DNA from: Nautilus pompilius
Lineage: Eukaryota > Mollusca > Cephalopoda > Nautilida > Nautilidae
Direction of reading: 5' to 3'
NCBI GenBank assembly: GCA_018389105.1
Contig: JACATO010000086.1
Span: 959,501 to 1,023,500, forward strand
Length of the DNA stretch: 64,000 bases
The stretch's first letter is position 1; each line of letters opens with the position of its first letter. Under the pieces are notes generated by a model. That model worked only from the letters and a program-made list of their open reading frames with translations, was not told the origin of the DNA and ran no database searches. Below, piece after piece: positions 1 through 15,088 of this stretch. The position numbers and the translations under genes were made by a program.

Positions 1-138
1 AGTTACGTTGGGTGACAAGATTTAATTACTGAAGTTGTATGCCTCAGAGCTCAGACTAAGTAGTGGAATATATTTTATATAAAAAATTACTATCCGTTTG
101 TTTTTACAAGTCCGTGCATCGGTTTTCGTTATAACGTA

Positions 139-3444
<3,306 letters not shown>

Positions 3445-3531
3445 AACTTTTACTAATGTATTACCTGTATGCTATATTGTATAACAAATGAGGATTATAT
3501 ATATTTATAAACTTTATTGATGAACAAAACA
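3445..3531. repeat. Dispersed repeat, copy 1
   Basis: This stretch shares the block around ACTTTTACTAATGTATTACC and then CTTTATTGATGAAYAAAACA with 11395-11452. Copy 1 carries about 27 extra AT-rich bases in the middle. It lies just beyond the C-terminal end of the Tc1-like copy, so it may be an element end, but no inverted partner was found. Confidence 0.6.
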
Positions 3532-4036
3532 GTTCACTCTAAGGAAAACATCATTGTCTGCATAATCTTTTTACACGTATCTTGCTCCAGTATCTCTGCA
3601 AAGATTTTAGCATATACCACTTTAGTTGTTTGTGCTTTGTGGGCACTACTTCATCTTGTTATTTTTTGTCCTTGAGTTATATTTGAATTACAACCTGACA
3701 ACAATTATGCATAGACTCCATAAAATGAATGTTCTAGTCTATGTAAATATTGGCTCAAGTAGATTGAATAATTTGAAACATATGCTCCAATTTTTTTAGT
3801 TTTTAAATTGTAATAGTTTTGTCTATATCATTCCATAAATTCTCTATTGGATTTAAATAAGGACTTTGAGCTGGCCACTCTAGAACTAGTTTTCTAATCT
3901 AAAATCTTGGCTGATAATAGCAGCCAAATGATTTGGATTGTTATCATGTTAGGAAATCCAAATTACAGAGAGGCATTCCTCAGAAAACGGTTCTAGTATA
4001 TTGGTTAAAATGACCGGATAAACAAACCAATCGATT

Positions 4037-5357
4037 ACACTGGTCAACATAATTTTTGCTGACTTATATCTAAGACTTGTTTCTGACTAATTTCGGGGTG
4101 CTGAACTCAAATATCACATTAGTTTTTGCCTACAAGTTTTTACTCTACAGAATACCCCCATTTTCGATCAATCACCATAAAAAGTACCCGATTACAATGA
4201 TTTCCACAAAAACAATACCATTAATCAATTTTGAGATTAACAAATATATTAGTTAACTATGACATATCAGGTCAAAATACTGAAATATAAAATATAAATC
4301 GATGCTAGAATTGAATGAATTTTAGTCAAAAATGGGCACAAACTAATCCAGAATATTCTTATCATTTCATTTAGAATACCGTACAAACAAAACAATGACA
4401 GATATGGGTTTATTTACATTAACTGTATCAGTAAATGACACATTTTTCCTTCATGGATTAAATTTTTGTTTGTAGGCTTTTCTGGAGTGCTTCATTTCCA
4501 GACAGTCTCTTTTAATACTCCAACAGTAGTCAGCCATCATGTGAGTATCCCACCTTCCTTGGTATCGATCCTGCATAGCTTGTATATCTTGATGGGACCT
4601 TTCACCTTGCTCATCACTTACGTCACCTAGATTTTCAGGAAACTTATCAAGATGACTGCTGAGGAAATGAACATTTATGCTCATGTTGCAACCCAGATGA
4701 TGAAAATTCTTAAGCAATGTTTGAATAAGATCTTTGTAATTTTCAGCTTTTTTGTTTCCCAGGAAATTTTTCACAACATCCACGAAAGAATTCCATGCTT
4801 TTTTCTCCATATCATTCATGGAGTTTGTGGAATGCTGATCTCTCATCAGTTTTCTGATTTGTGACCCATCAAACACACCAGCTTTTATTTTTTCATAACT
4901 GAGACTAGGAAATGTTGTGCATATGTACTTAAAACAGTCACCTTCTATGCTCAGAGCTTTAACATACTGCTTCATTAGACCCAGTTTGATGTGGAGAGGA
5001 GAAAAGATGATTTTTACCCAATCTAATAGTGGTTAGTTTTTGATATTTGGTTCTCCGACATTTAAGCATGTTCTCACCAGCCAGTTCTTCTGGGTCCAAT
5101 GCTTGTCCTTAGCTCTACTATTCCACAAGCACAAGAAACATGGATATTTTGTGTATCCTTGCTGACCAAGTAAAAAGTTAACCATTTTAAGATCCCACAG
5201 AACAAAAACTTGAACAAATGCAAAATGCCGTAGAACAAAAACTTGACATGATAGGCAAAAACCGATTTTATTTTTGAAATCAGCACCCCCAAATCAGTTA
5301 AAAACAAGTGACAAATCTTAGTCAGCAGAAAAAGAGTGAAAAAATGTGGGCCAGTGT
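4037..5357 (-). mobile_element. DNA transposon with long TIRs carrying a GERxHQDI-type gene
   Basis: The left end starts ACACTGGTCAACAT and the reverse complement of the right end starts ACACTGGCCCACAT. The two arms stay alignable inward for about 110 bases, through TAAGAYTTGT, GGGGTGCTGA, GTTTTTGCCTA and CAAGTTTTT. In the right arm a piece of about 33 bases around CAAGTTTTTGTTCTRYGG is duplicated in tandem. Between the arms lies one minus-strand coding remnant (4454-5195). The element sits inside a Tc1-like copy, so it is younger than that copy. I could not see a clear target-site duplication. At 1321 bp with only the C-terminal part of a protein it looks like an internally deleted derivative. 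The superfamily is not one I can name with confidence. Confidence 0.75.
4454..5195 (-). pseudogene. C-terminal part of an uncharacterised transposon protein
   Basis: About 247 codons read in one frame with a single internal stop, just before PLLDWVKIIF. Recognisable blocks in order are DLKMVNFLLGQQGYTKYPC, CFLCLWNSRAKDKHW (a Cys pair), FSPLHIKLGLMKQYVKAL, KAWNSFVDVVKNFLGNKK, CNMSINVHFLSSHLDKFPEN, then GDVSDEQGERSHQDI and RYQGRWDTHMMADYCW near the end. I remember this architecture from many arthropod, cnidarian and mollusc proteins deposited as uncharacterised. The biochemical role is unknown to me; the inverted repeats around this copy suggest it belongs to a DNA transposon. The stop and the missing N-terminus make it a pseudogene. 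The 174-codon piece from the Met of GLMKQY (4451-4975) is still open. Confidence 0.8.
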
Positions 5358-5975
5358 TTTATTCCTTGGATATGATAAAGAGGGTCTGTTAAAATAGCCA
5401 CAACATATTATAACAGACCACCCCTCACCTTTTATTGTCGGTTTGGTACAATTTGGATATAATACTTCACCAAATCTTTGCAGCACATAAGTTCAACCAT
5501 CTGATCCAAAACACTGGAACCATGATTCATTGGACCAGAGCACCCTGGCCCACATTTCCAAGGTCTAATAGAGTTGGTCCTTGGCAAATTGACATTGAGC
5601 CATTTGATTCTTTAAGAAAAAAAAAGGGTTTCTTCCTGGAGACATGCCCCATCAATTTTAAATCACAAAGCTGTCATCACAGAGATCGATTGGTTCTCCA
5701 AATCTCTTAAAATGTCAATAGACATCTTGTTCCAGTCTGTTTTGAATAAACAGTTGTTTTTCCAATTGGTTTGAGCATCAGTTTTTTTTTTTTTTTTGGA
5801 TCTTCAACTTTTTATGGCATTCTATATAGCCACCAGTTTGTTCATACAATTTCTAGGCTAAATTTTACTACCCTTGACTGCTTAGCAATCTCAGAATATG
5901 AAAATTCCTTCTTGCACAACTCCATGATCTAAACGCATTTTGTTGGAATTAAAATGGCCTTTTCACTCATTGTAT

Positions 5976-7325
5976 AATGCTAAAATAGTTGTGCATTAGT
6001 TTAGTATATTCTTTTGGTTGTTTGAAGGAACTTCAGATATAAACAGTTGCCATTGGCATTCTTAAACTTTTGCTGCTATGAAATTCTTACATAATGTAGT
6101 AAAAGTGAGTGTATGCAAAATATTTACTATTGATCATGTTAATGTATGTGCCAATCAAAAGAACCAAGAAAATGTTTTTCTATTAGTGGAGTGCCCATGC
6201 TGGACTGTTTATTTATGCATATTTTACATGTTAATTTATGTTTGTTCTGCCACTGTTCTTAAAATTTTGTCCACTATTGTATATGCATGTGATGGTTGAA
6301 GGAGATACATATGTTATTTATTTATTTATGTAAGTTTTCAATATTTTAACCTTTTTGTTACCAGACAACTTATGAATCTTCTAAATTGGTTCGGTTTATG
6401 TTTACAAGGATTTTGAGTGATTGGACAATAAATTATTTTGGTTATTTACAGTAACTAGTATTATGTATTAACTGGTTACATGTCAGCATGGCCTGATATT
6501 ACAAAAAATAATTTTGTAACAGAATTGCTAATGAATGGAATATTGCCAAAATTATTTTGTATTTTAATAAAACTTTGACAGAAAATATTCAATGTAAGGG
6601 TCATTATCACTTCCTCATAAAAAAAAAAAAACTATCTGGAAACTTAATGCAAGTTAATAACAAATAAATAAATAAATAAGGAAAAAATTAATAATAAAGC
6701 AAGGCTTTTAAGCACTATTTTTCTCTATAAAACTTCATTAGTCAATGCATACACAATTACTTCTTTCAAACAAAATGAAATCATATGTGATTATTTTCCC
6801 ATGACTATGTTAAAAAATGAAGCTACTTAGGTAAAGAGGTGGGATGATAAAAAATACAGTCATTTCAAAGTAGAGGCTACTGAGAAATTTGATGCATTGC
6901 TAACCAGGAATATCAACATGTTGAAATGATTGTTTTTGGAAAAATTGGTGTTGTTATCAAGATATACCACAATCTAAAAACAGATTGTTGGGAAAGAGAA
7001 TATACTATTGTGATGTGATTAGAAAATCAAAACCCCTAACATTTAAAATGTTAATAAATATTTGTAAAAATAAGACATTTAAATCAAATGTACTATGATA
7101 TTATTTTTTTAGACAAAAAAAGGAAACAACATCAGATTTTTTTCATAAACATTTAAAAAAAATTGCGACAAGAATGGCAGCAAATGTAAGTATTCTGATT
7201 TTAGATTAAAAAAGACAAGAGTCTATCCCAAATAATGTTGAATAAAGTCATACATAAGAGCATATTTAAGTGGAAGACAGGATCTGAATGGAAAAATGAG
7301 AAGTTGTTAATGTTCACTTCTCAAG
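5976..7325. other. AT-rich spacer, no gene seen
   Basis: Short poly-A tracts, a short AAAT run near 6663 and random short frames. Nothing recognisable. Confidence 0.55.
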
Positions 7326-7327
7326 TA

Positions 7328-9724
7328 CAGGTCAGCCCCAGTTAATATCAAGGTTGTGTTCCCGGAAAGTGTGACTTAAAGCAAAACAACTTAAAGTAAA
7401 TCCATTTTCCCCCACAGGAAACCTTGTATAAAGGCTAGTTACATTCTTTGAAATCTAACTTGGGAATATTTTCTAAAATAAAAAACAATATAAGTTAATA
7501 TACATGTACCTATTTAAATATTATTTTAATACAAAATATAAATATGTACACTGACCAGAGATGGTTGTAAAGCTTGTTTATAGAAGTTGAGGTTGAGAGA
7601 CAAAGGTGGAGTTATGGGGACAAGGGGAAGGTTTGTCTGCCTCTCCATCCACAGATGTAACTATACATGAAACTGGATGTGCAGACTCTTGTGGCTTCTC
7701 TTCCTGCTTTGTTCTACCCTGAAAAATTTATCAGACTATTGGACTGATTTTCTTTTCTTCTATTGTCTAAGATCTTTGTAACAGTTAATGGCATGAGCTA
7801 AAAGTCTAGCACTTTGGGAATTGCAGTCTCTCCTTGGATCATCTTTGTTAAAAACAACCACTGCTTCTTCTACAAGCTGGAAAGCATCAGACATTTGTTT
7901 TGTAATTAACATTTGCTAGGGTGGTATTTTAACAGGAAGAGCTTCTTTATCAGCTTGGTGAGATTCTAGGTCTAAATCTTCATTTGACAAATTTTATCTG
8001 TGATGCATGTGACTCGTCCAGTGTCAGCATCATCCACCTCATTGAAACCAACTTCATTTGCAATGTTGATGATATACTGTTGAACCTTTGGGACAACATC
8101 AAACTCCTTGAGGTCACAGACCCTGTAAGATAAAACATTCATCCAAGTGCCATTCATGCACGATAGCTTAACTTCATTTCACAAATCAGCAATGTTTTCA
8201 CTAGCCTTGAGGATGTGTACATGTTTTCAACATTTCTTGATACTGCAGACAGGTCCAAATTTTAGTATCAGCATTATCTGTCTACAGTATCAAGAGATAC
8301 TGAAAACACATAGACACATCAATCACTCTACTTGTAATAAAAAGTACTAAGTTACAGATATTGCAGGGAGTTCTGTAGCAAAACATCAGCCTTGAGGATG
8401 TTGTAATCTCACAAAAATTGCTTGACTTCTGGCTTATCTAAAGTCTGTTGCCGAGATCAGCTGAAAGATTGTGTGGCAAAAGTAGTATGCCTTGAATGTA
8501 GCAATCATGCCTGATCCATCGGCTGGATCAGTGAGGTTGTGTTTAATGTCTAGATTTACAAAGTAGCAGGGGCATTGTCCAAGACCAGTAAATGTATAAA
8601 TCTATAATTTTTCTTTGCACAATATTCCTTCCAAGATGGGAGAACACATGTAAATAGTCAGTCTTAAACTACTGACACTATCATCCATGCTTTTTTTGTT
8701 GGACAACCAAATGACAGGAAGATGCTCTTTTACATAACCATGATATATCAGTAAAGGATTAAGTATGGAATTTCCAGCAGCATAGTCAGGCAATCCTTGC
8801 AGCTTTAAATCCTGGCACAATCTTTTACTCTTCTGAAATAAAGATCTTCTGTGGTATTCTCTTCTAATACAGCTTTGTCTCATCTACATAAAATATTTGC
8901 TTAGAAGAGTAGTACCATCTTCTATTATTTACTTAAACTGGACAGGGAGTGCTTGAGCCATGTTTGTTATCTGCACTAGCTGCTTTACCAGTCACTTTGA
9001 TGTTATGTAAGTTAGAATGCTTCTTAAACTGCTCAAAGCATTCATGGCTTGCACCAAAAACTTTCTTTATCTAAGCCTTTCCTGTATCTTCTCATTAAAT
9101 CTTTGTACAAATGTTTAGCCTTCTCCTGAATCACCATCTAACTCAGAAGCATGTTGCACTGATTTTCATCTTCAAACAATATAGCCAAGAGTTTTTCTAT
9201 CTGCTCCATGAGGCTGCTTCTGTTATGACTTGTTCTGGTTGCATTTAATGCTATCACATTCTGCATACTTGCTCTGATCTTGTCTGCACTACACATAGTT
9301 CTTCCAGTTGTGGGAGGTAAGCCAAGGGTTCTCCCAATGTCCACTAATCATTCACCAGCATCTAAATGTTTCAAAACGTTTAATTCACTTTGAGTGCAAT
9401 GATTCTTGTTGATTTCTTACTACAGGCTCAATCTTGTCACTTGTTGGGCATTTTAAACTCATGTTTATAAAGGGTTACAGCTGTAAATCAAATACATATA
9501 GCTGAGAAAGTAATCCACACACAGTTAAAATGGTAGTGGACCAAGACGTGATGTAGAAAGATGGTGCAAAGAAAAAACGATGCTATGTGTCTGGCTTCTG
9601 CTTACACCATGACTCAAAATCAGATGGTGCAACATTGCAACTTATAAGGAATCTTTGCTTCCTACTTGATCAATGATGCTGAAGCAAAATGTTAACTGGA
9701 GGTGATGTTATATGGGCTAACCTG
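7328..9724 (-). mobile_element. Tigger/pogo-type element, family A
   Basis: The ends match as inverted repeats: CAGGTCAGCCCC on the left and, reverse-complemented, CAGGTTAGCCCA on the right, each flanked by TA, the expected target duplication. The left arm continues with the Tigger-like GTTGTGTTCCCGGAAAG. Minus-strand coding traces are a CENP-B-type helix-turn-helix near 9344-9138 (DIGRTLGLPPTTGRT, then LMEQIEKLLAI) and a DDE_1-like piece near 8883-8602 that includes LNPLLIYHGYVKEHLPVIW, the LKPLLVYxSENPxA region of Tigger. Many stops and shifts separate these, so the copy is dead. The length, 2397 bp, is near that of full-length Tiggers, so there was little internal loss. Confidence 0.85.
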
Positions 9725-9726
9725 TA

Positions 9727-12047
9727 ATACAAAACAGTGATATTTTCACATGGTCATGAGAGACAAAGAACTTTGATACAAACTGTATCCAAGCAGTATA
9801 CTTATTTGCTAAGAAACCATGAATTCTTGATGTAATGGTGACTTTGTAAAAATCAAAATATTTACCATGTCTTTTACAGTCATATTGTTAGATCAGTGAA
9901 ATGGATCCAGTGTTGTAGATGTTGGCTGTTGCTGGGTAAATCTGGATGACCAATCTCCAGTGTAAATATCCAACTTTTCATGTTTTGTGCAAACACTTTC
10001 TCAAAAGCCCATCTATTTGTTGACTGCTTGTTTATGGCAAGTGATGCAATCAAAAGAGCATTTATCAATTTCTGTCAATTTTGATAATGCTATCAAACTT
10101 GGTGTAGAGGATGTTGATGGTAGTCAGTAAAGAAACAATAAAAGTTACACTTCTGGCTTAAAAAAAACACTGCTTGAACAAATGGCCCTTTGCACAAATC
10201 CAGTCAGGTAAAAAAAAAAAAAAGTATATCCTTCAGCATCCTAGTCGACAATTTCCTTCATCTTGATACATTCCTGTCCCACCAAATAAGCTATGGAAGC
10301 TTTTCATATTTTTCTCCAGCAAAGCTGGGCTGTTAAAGCTTCTTAACAGGCATCTGTATTTATGTAGAGCAAATTCCTTAAGAAACTATGTTGAATGCTT
10401 GAAATTGAAGGATTCTTCTTCTAAGAACTATTGTAAGTGTTGTGATCAGGGAGCTTTCACATAGGCCAGTTAGATAAATAAAATAAGATTTTAATGAGTT
10501 TGACTATATAATGGAATTTTGTCCATTGCTCATTAACACAATAATAGTAGTGCCACTTGTGACTAATCATAGTTTAAGACACACATTGTTAGGCAAACAG
10601 ACAACTTGGAAAAAAACAGGTCTGAATGAATTTTTCCCATGAGATCACTGATGAGCCAGAGTTAAGTATACTGATGCTGTGCTATATGACCTAAATTTTG
10701 ATTTTCGTCATTACTAGCAATGTGTCCAGATCTATCTTTGATCAGAAATTCAAAATTTCTTGCAACTGCATAGCTGAAGCATCACCAATTAAGCATGACA
10801 TCAGTTAAGTTCTGGTGACATCAGAATTTTGTTCAAACTCATGTCGACTTAACTGATCAAAGATGGTGTCAGCATTAATCCAAATGTAAATTCTATGCCT
10901 ATCTGTTTAGAAATTCAATGTGCACCAACCACAGAAAATGATTAAATGAAAACACCTGCTGAATTCCGAGGAAAATGTTTTCATATTGGTTTGAGAAGTG
11001 TACATTTGAATGGCCATCTGGCAGCTTTCTTGATAAGAACAACTTTTGACTCTAACCTTATTGTCAATATGCAGCTGCTGCTGGCATGTTCTGGTCATAG
11101 CAACCATTCTTGAGATCTCCAACATTTTTAAGTGTAATAATGCAGGTTTTTGTTTTAAAAAGGTCCAGTTAGTTATTTTGGTAGAAATGTTTTTTTTTTA
11201 CTTTTCTTTGCTAGTTTGGATGATGGGGAATGCATGAACTGCTGTAGTAGTTTCTGTCTTATTTTTGTAAGCATTTTCCAACATCAAAATTTAAAGCCTT
11301 TTAATTTCTCTGCACATTATTCATAAGGTTAATAATGCTGATGTGCACCTTCATCATTTCCTCTATAAGGGCTAGGCAAACACTAAAGAATAAAAACTTT
11401 TACTAATGTATTACCTGCATTGTATATTGTAAATCTTTATTGATGAATAAAACATTTTTTAAACAAATCAGCTAACTAAGCCAATATACTGCTGATGGTG
11501 TCAGTTTTTTTAAAATCCAGTCACTAAGACTTCTCTGTACTACGGAGCAAAGGATGAAAGATCCAAATCAGAAATTATGAGTTCATGACATTGTTTAAAT
11601 TTGTCATCATTAACATCACTTGCATATCTTTCATTTGACAAGTTTATGAAAGACTCACTAATCTCACATGTAATTGAAGAAAAATCTTGCTTTGTAGTAA
11701 TCAAACTGTGCTCCTTATATCTTTTTTATTTTTTGTTAACAGACCAGAAAGGTAAAATCTTACTTTCTTGACATTTCCCTTAAATTGACTTTCCCATCCC
11801 TACAAGCTCTTGTTTTCAGTTATTGAAATTATTTGAGTAGATTCAACATTTTATTCATTGTCCCATCCAAAATGTGGATTTGTCTTATAAAACTTTTTGG
11901 AATCTTGAGTAAGAAAGCAGAAGTCAGAAACACGGTGTTTTTAATTTGGTCACATTGGTAAGGATCCTTAGGTTCCCTTTCACAGCAAACTCATCTGACT
12001 GCAGTAAATATGATGAGAGCAAGCCATGAAAATAAGATGGTGCCTCA
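9727..12047. other. Unrecognised, possibly old transposon debris
   Basis: Several minus-strand frames have a protein-like composition (for example 10068-9880, with AINKQSTNRWAFEKV) but I cannot assign a family. It may be the other side of the hAT-like debris at 12050-14770. No host gene structure is visible. Confidence 0.4.
11395..11452. repeat. Dispersed repeat, copy 2
   Basis: Matches 3445-3531 but lacks about 27 central bases of that copy. Confidence 0.6.
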
Positions 12048-12749
12048 ATAAATGGTAGGAAAATTCTATTCATCCAACCTCAAAATATTATATGGTCAAC
12101 TTATACTCCATAGCAATGATTTGGTTCTTTTTTTTCCAAACAGCAGATGTGTGCAAAAATGTGGACAGCCCACTGGCAGAAGAAACAAGTATACCTACTT
12201 CCTTTACAATTTTTTGATTTGTCACCAAAAGTCAGATCTAACCGATGAATAGTACACCAAACTGTTAGAAATTGAACCATGGAGTAGGAGGTGGAATTGG
12301 ATCTTTCCTCATCCAAAAGGTGTGGTGCTCCCTAGTTTTTAAACCTTCACCATTAGTTACAAATACATGGTCTTATCAAACAGTTTTGCCATGCAGTTTT
12401 AAAGAAACTAATGAATAGTAGAAACATAGCCTTCAGCTCACCCTTGAATGATTCTGGGAATCAAAGAAAAATATCTTTTTGTTTCTCATCAGAATGTCCA
12501 TCTGAAACTGATCAACCAAACCATAAATAGGCAGAAATACTTGCGATGGAAGATTTTATCCTTTGATAAATTAGGCTTATCAGCAACTACAATGATAGTA
12601 AATTATTAAGTTGTATTGGCATCACATAGAAAAATTGGTCAGAGGGTGGGTTAAAAGTAACATGTCAACTTCCTGGCTCATAATGCTTGTCATGAGTATG
12701 GAAAATCAGGACTATATAGATACGGTGCGTCTATTGTAGTTACTATATA

Positions 12750-14316
12750 TAGCTACATCTCAAAAAATTAGAATATTGTGGAAGAGTTCATTTTTTTCCA
12801 TAATTTAATTCAAACAGTGAAACTTTCATATATTATAGATTCATTACACATAAAGTGAAATATTTAAAGCCTTTTTTGGTTTTAATTTTGATGATTACGG
12901 CTTACAGCTCATGAAAATAAAAAATCCACTATCTCAAAATATTAGAATATTTCATAAGATCAATAAAAAAAAGGATTTATAATATAGAAATATTGAACAT
13001 CTGAAAAGTATGTTCATTTATGCACTTAATACTTTGATGGAGCTCCTTTTGCATAACTCATGCATCAATGCGGTGTGGTATGGAGGCGATCAGCCTGTGG
13101 TACTGTTGAGGTGTTATGGAAGCCCAGGTTGCTTTGATATCGGCCTTCAGCTTGTCTGTATTGTTGGGTCTGGTGTCTCTCATCTTCCTCTTGACAATAC
13201 CCAATAGATTCTCAATGGGGTTCAGGTCAGGGGAGTTGGCTGGCCAATCAAGCACAGTAATACCATGGTCAGCAAACCAGTTACTAGTGGTTTTGGCACT
13301 GTGGGCAGGTGCCAAGTCCTACTGGAAAAGGAAATCAGCATCTCCATAAAGCTTGTCAGCAGACGGAAGCATGAAGTGCTCTAAAATCTTCTGGTAGATG
13401 GCTGCATTGATTTTGGACTTGATAAAACAGTGGACCAACACCAGCAGATGACATGGCACCTCAAATCATCACTGACTGTGGAAACTTCACACTGAACTTC
13501 AAGCAACTTTGATTCTGTGCCTCTCCACTCTTCCTCCAGACTGTGGGACCTTAATTTCCAAATGAAATGCAAAATTTACTTTCATTTGAAAAGAGGACTT
13601 TGGACCACTGAGCAACAGTCCAGTTCTTTTTCTCCTTAGCCCAAGTAAGATGCTTCTGACGTTGTCTCTGGTTCAGGAGTGGCTTGACACTAGGAATGCG
13701 ACACTACTGGTAGTCCATTTCCTGGACACGTCTGTGCGTGGTGGCTCTTGATGCACTGACTCTAGCCTCAGTCTACTCCTTGTGAAGCTCCCCCAAGTTC
13801 TTGATCAGCTTTGCTTGACAATCCTCTCAAGGATGCAGTCATCCCTCTAGCTTGTGCACCTTTTCCTACCACACTTTTCCCTTCCAGTCAACTTTCCATG
13901 AATATGCTTTGATACAGCACTCTGCGAACAGCCAGCCCTTTCAGCAATGACCTTCTGTGGCTTACCCCCTTTGTGGGGGGTGTCAATGAGTGTCTTCTGG
14001 ACAACTGTCAAGTCAGCAGTCTTCCCCATGATTGTGGTTGTGTGTACTGAACCAGACTGAGTGATTCATGGTATTCATACTGCATAAATAATGATTTACT
14101 CAAACTCAAAATGGAATATTCTAATATTTTGAGATACGTTTTTTATATATTTTTTTAGCTGTAGGCCGTAATTATCAAAATTAAAATTAAAATATGCTTG
14201 AAACATTTTAGTTTTCATGTAATGAATCTAGAATATATACAATTTTCACTTTCTGAAATAAATGACAAAAAATATTGAACCCTTCCACAATATTCTAATT
14301 TTTTGAGATGCACCTG
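12750..14316 (-). mobile_element. Tc1-like (DD34E) element, copy A
   Basis: This is a complete-length copy of 1567 bp. The right end, reverse-complemented, starts CAGGTGCATCTCAAAAAATT; the left end is TAGCTACATCTCAAAAAATT. Both are flanked by TA. Motifs of the type ATTAGAATATTGTGGAAGAG follow in both arms, and more repeats of the AATATTTTGAGATA type lie about 180 bases inward. The transposase runs on the minus strand. The copy has a close relative at 56732-58287 in the opposite orientation. Confidence 0.95.
13030..14029 (-). pseudogene. Tc1 transposase, copy A
   Basis: The start is intact and reads [20 protein letters not shown], followed by a helix-turn-helix ([18 protein letters not shown]) and an AT-hook-like GRKRC. 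Near 13315 the frame reads [18 protein letters not shown], where the expected DLAPAH has lost its catalytic Asp (GAC changed; the base order gives DLAPAH one frame away). It goes on to [19 protein letters not shown] with the final Glu of DD34E. Stops and shifts lie between, among them the stop after IVKQS shared with copy B. That shared stop suggests both descend from an already broken or very similar parent. The expected length is about 330-340 residues. Confidence 0.85.
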
Positions 14317-14770
14317 TACTTCCATCATTAGACCACCAAATTTATTACTTAAAAACAGCATTTTTCTTTGAAATATAGGTTCTTATGGCTATGTTATGGG
14401 ATGGTTGCAAATTAGACATCTTTTGTACATTTTCTGCTTTACATAATTCCTTGAGAAATTCCAATGCAATTTTTTTTTTCAAATCCAGGAAGTCTCAATA
14501 TGGTACCCCTTTTCACACAGATTGAAGGAATTTTGTTGCAGTATGATATCACTAAATTTAAAACATGGCTCAGATCAGTATTCAGCTATGGCCTTCTTAG
14601 ACACCTTTACCAGACAGTTATTGCTGTTTAGAAATGACTGAATTGATGTATTATCAAAGATCACAGCCATGGAAGAATGAGCAGTACCAACATTTAAGGT
14701 TGCATATTTTTTTTGAGAAAACAGCGAGCCAATAATGCACTGTTTTTTTCTTTTTCTTTGGAGGTTTTAA

Positions 14771-15049
14771 TACTATCTAAAAGAAAGTAAATGAGAATAA
14801 TAAATGATTTTCAATAAAAAATTAATTATTAATATGAAAATTAAAACCAGTATTAAAACATGAAGCACTCTTTTAATTGGCTTAGGCCCAAAATTGCACA
14901 AGTATGACTCCAAACACTTCAATAACCACTGTGGTCATTATCAATGGACATGATGTAGAAATTTAAGGATCTGTAATGAAAGACTTTGAAACTCATGAGA
15001 CCAAGAAACAACATTAAAATATAAACTAAAAAAAAAAAAAATTGAATAA

Positions 15050-15088
<39 letters not shown>

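Larger units (their letters stand above)
3640..5975 (-). mobile_element. Old Tc1-like element, split by a nested insertion
   Basis: On the minus strand the pieces follow Tc1 transposase order. Near 5970-5850 is a helix-turn-helix start reading ELCKKEFSYSEIAKQS. Near 5545-5510 is ESWFQCFGSDG, matching the FSDESxFxLFGSDG block around the first catalytic Asp. Next comes YPNCTKPTIKGEGWSVI. Near 3895-3820 is [18 protein letters not shown], the block with the last catalytic Glu, where the usual SPDLNP reads SPYLNP. Between the last two blocks lies a separate element at 4037-5357. There are several stops and frame changes, so this is a dead, old copy. I could not place its own inverted repeats, so the outer limits are approximate. 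It is a different family from the Tc1 copies at 12750 and 56732. Confidence 0.8.
12050..14770 (-). mobile_element. Decayed hAT-like transposase, interrupted by Tc1
   Basis: On the minus strand, near 12280-12230, the frame reads VWCTIHRLDLTFGD, like the CxxH-RLxL block after the second Asp of hAT-type transposases. Near 12700-12650 is a piece like ILMTSIMSQEVDMLLLTH. On the far side of the Tc1 insertion, 14770-14330 gives KPPKKKKK followed by a region that could be a BED-type N-terminus, then VQKMSNLQPSHNIAI. The order fits one hAT-like gene read right to left with a Tc1 copy inside. It is heavily decayed, no ends were found and the assignment is tentative. Confidence 0.35.
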
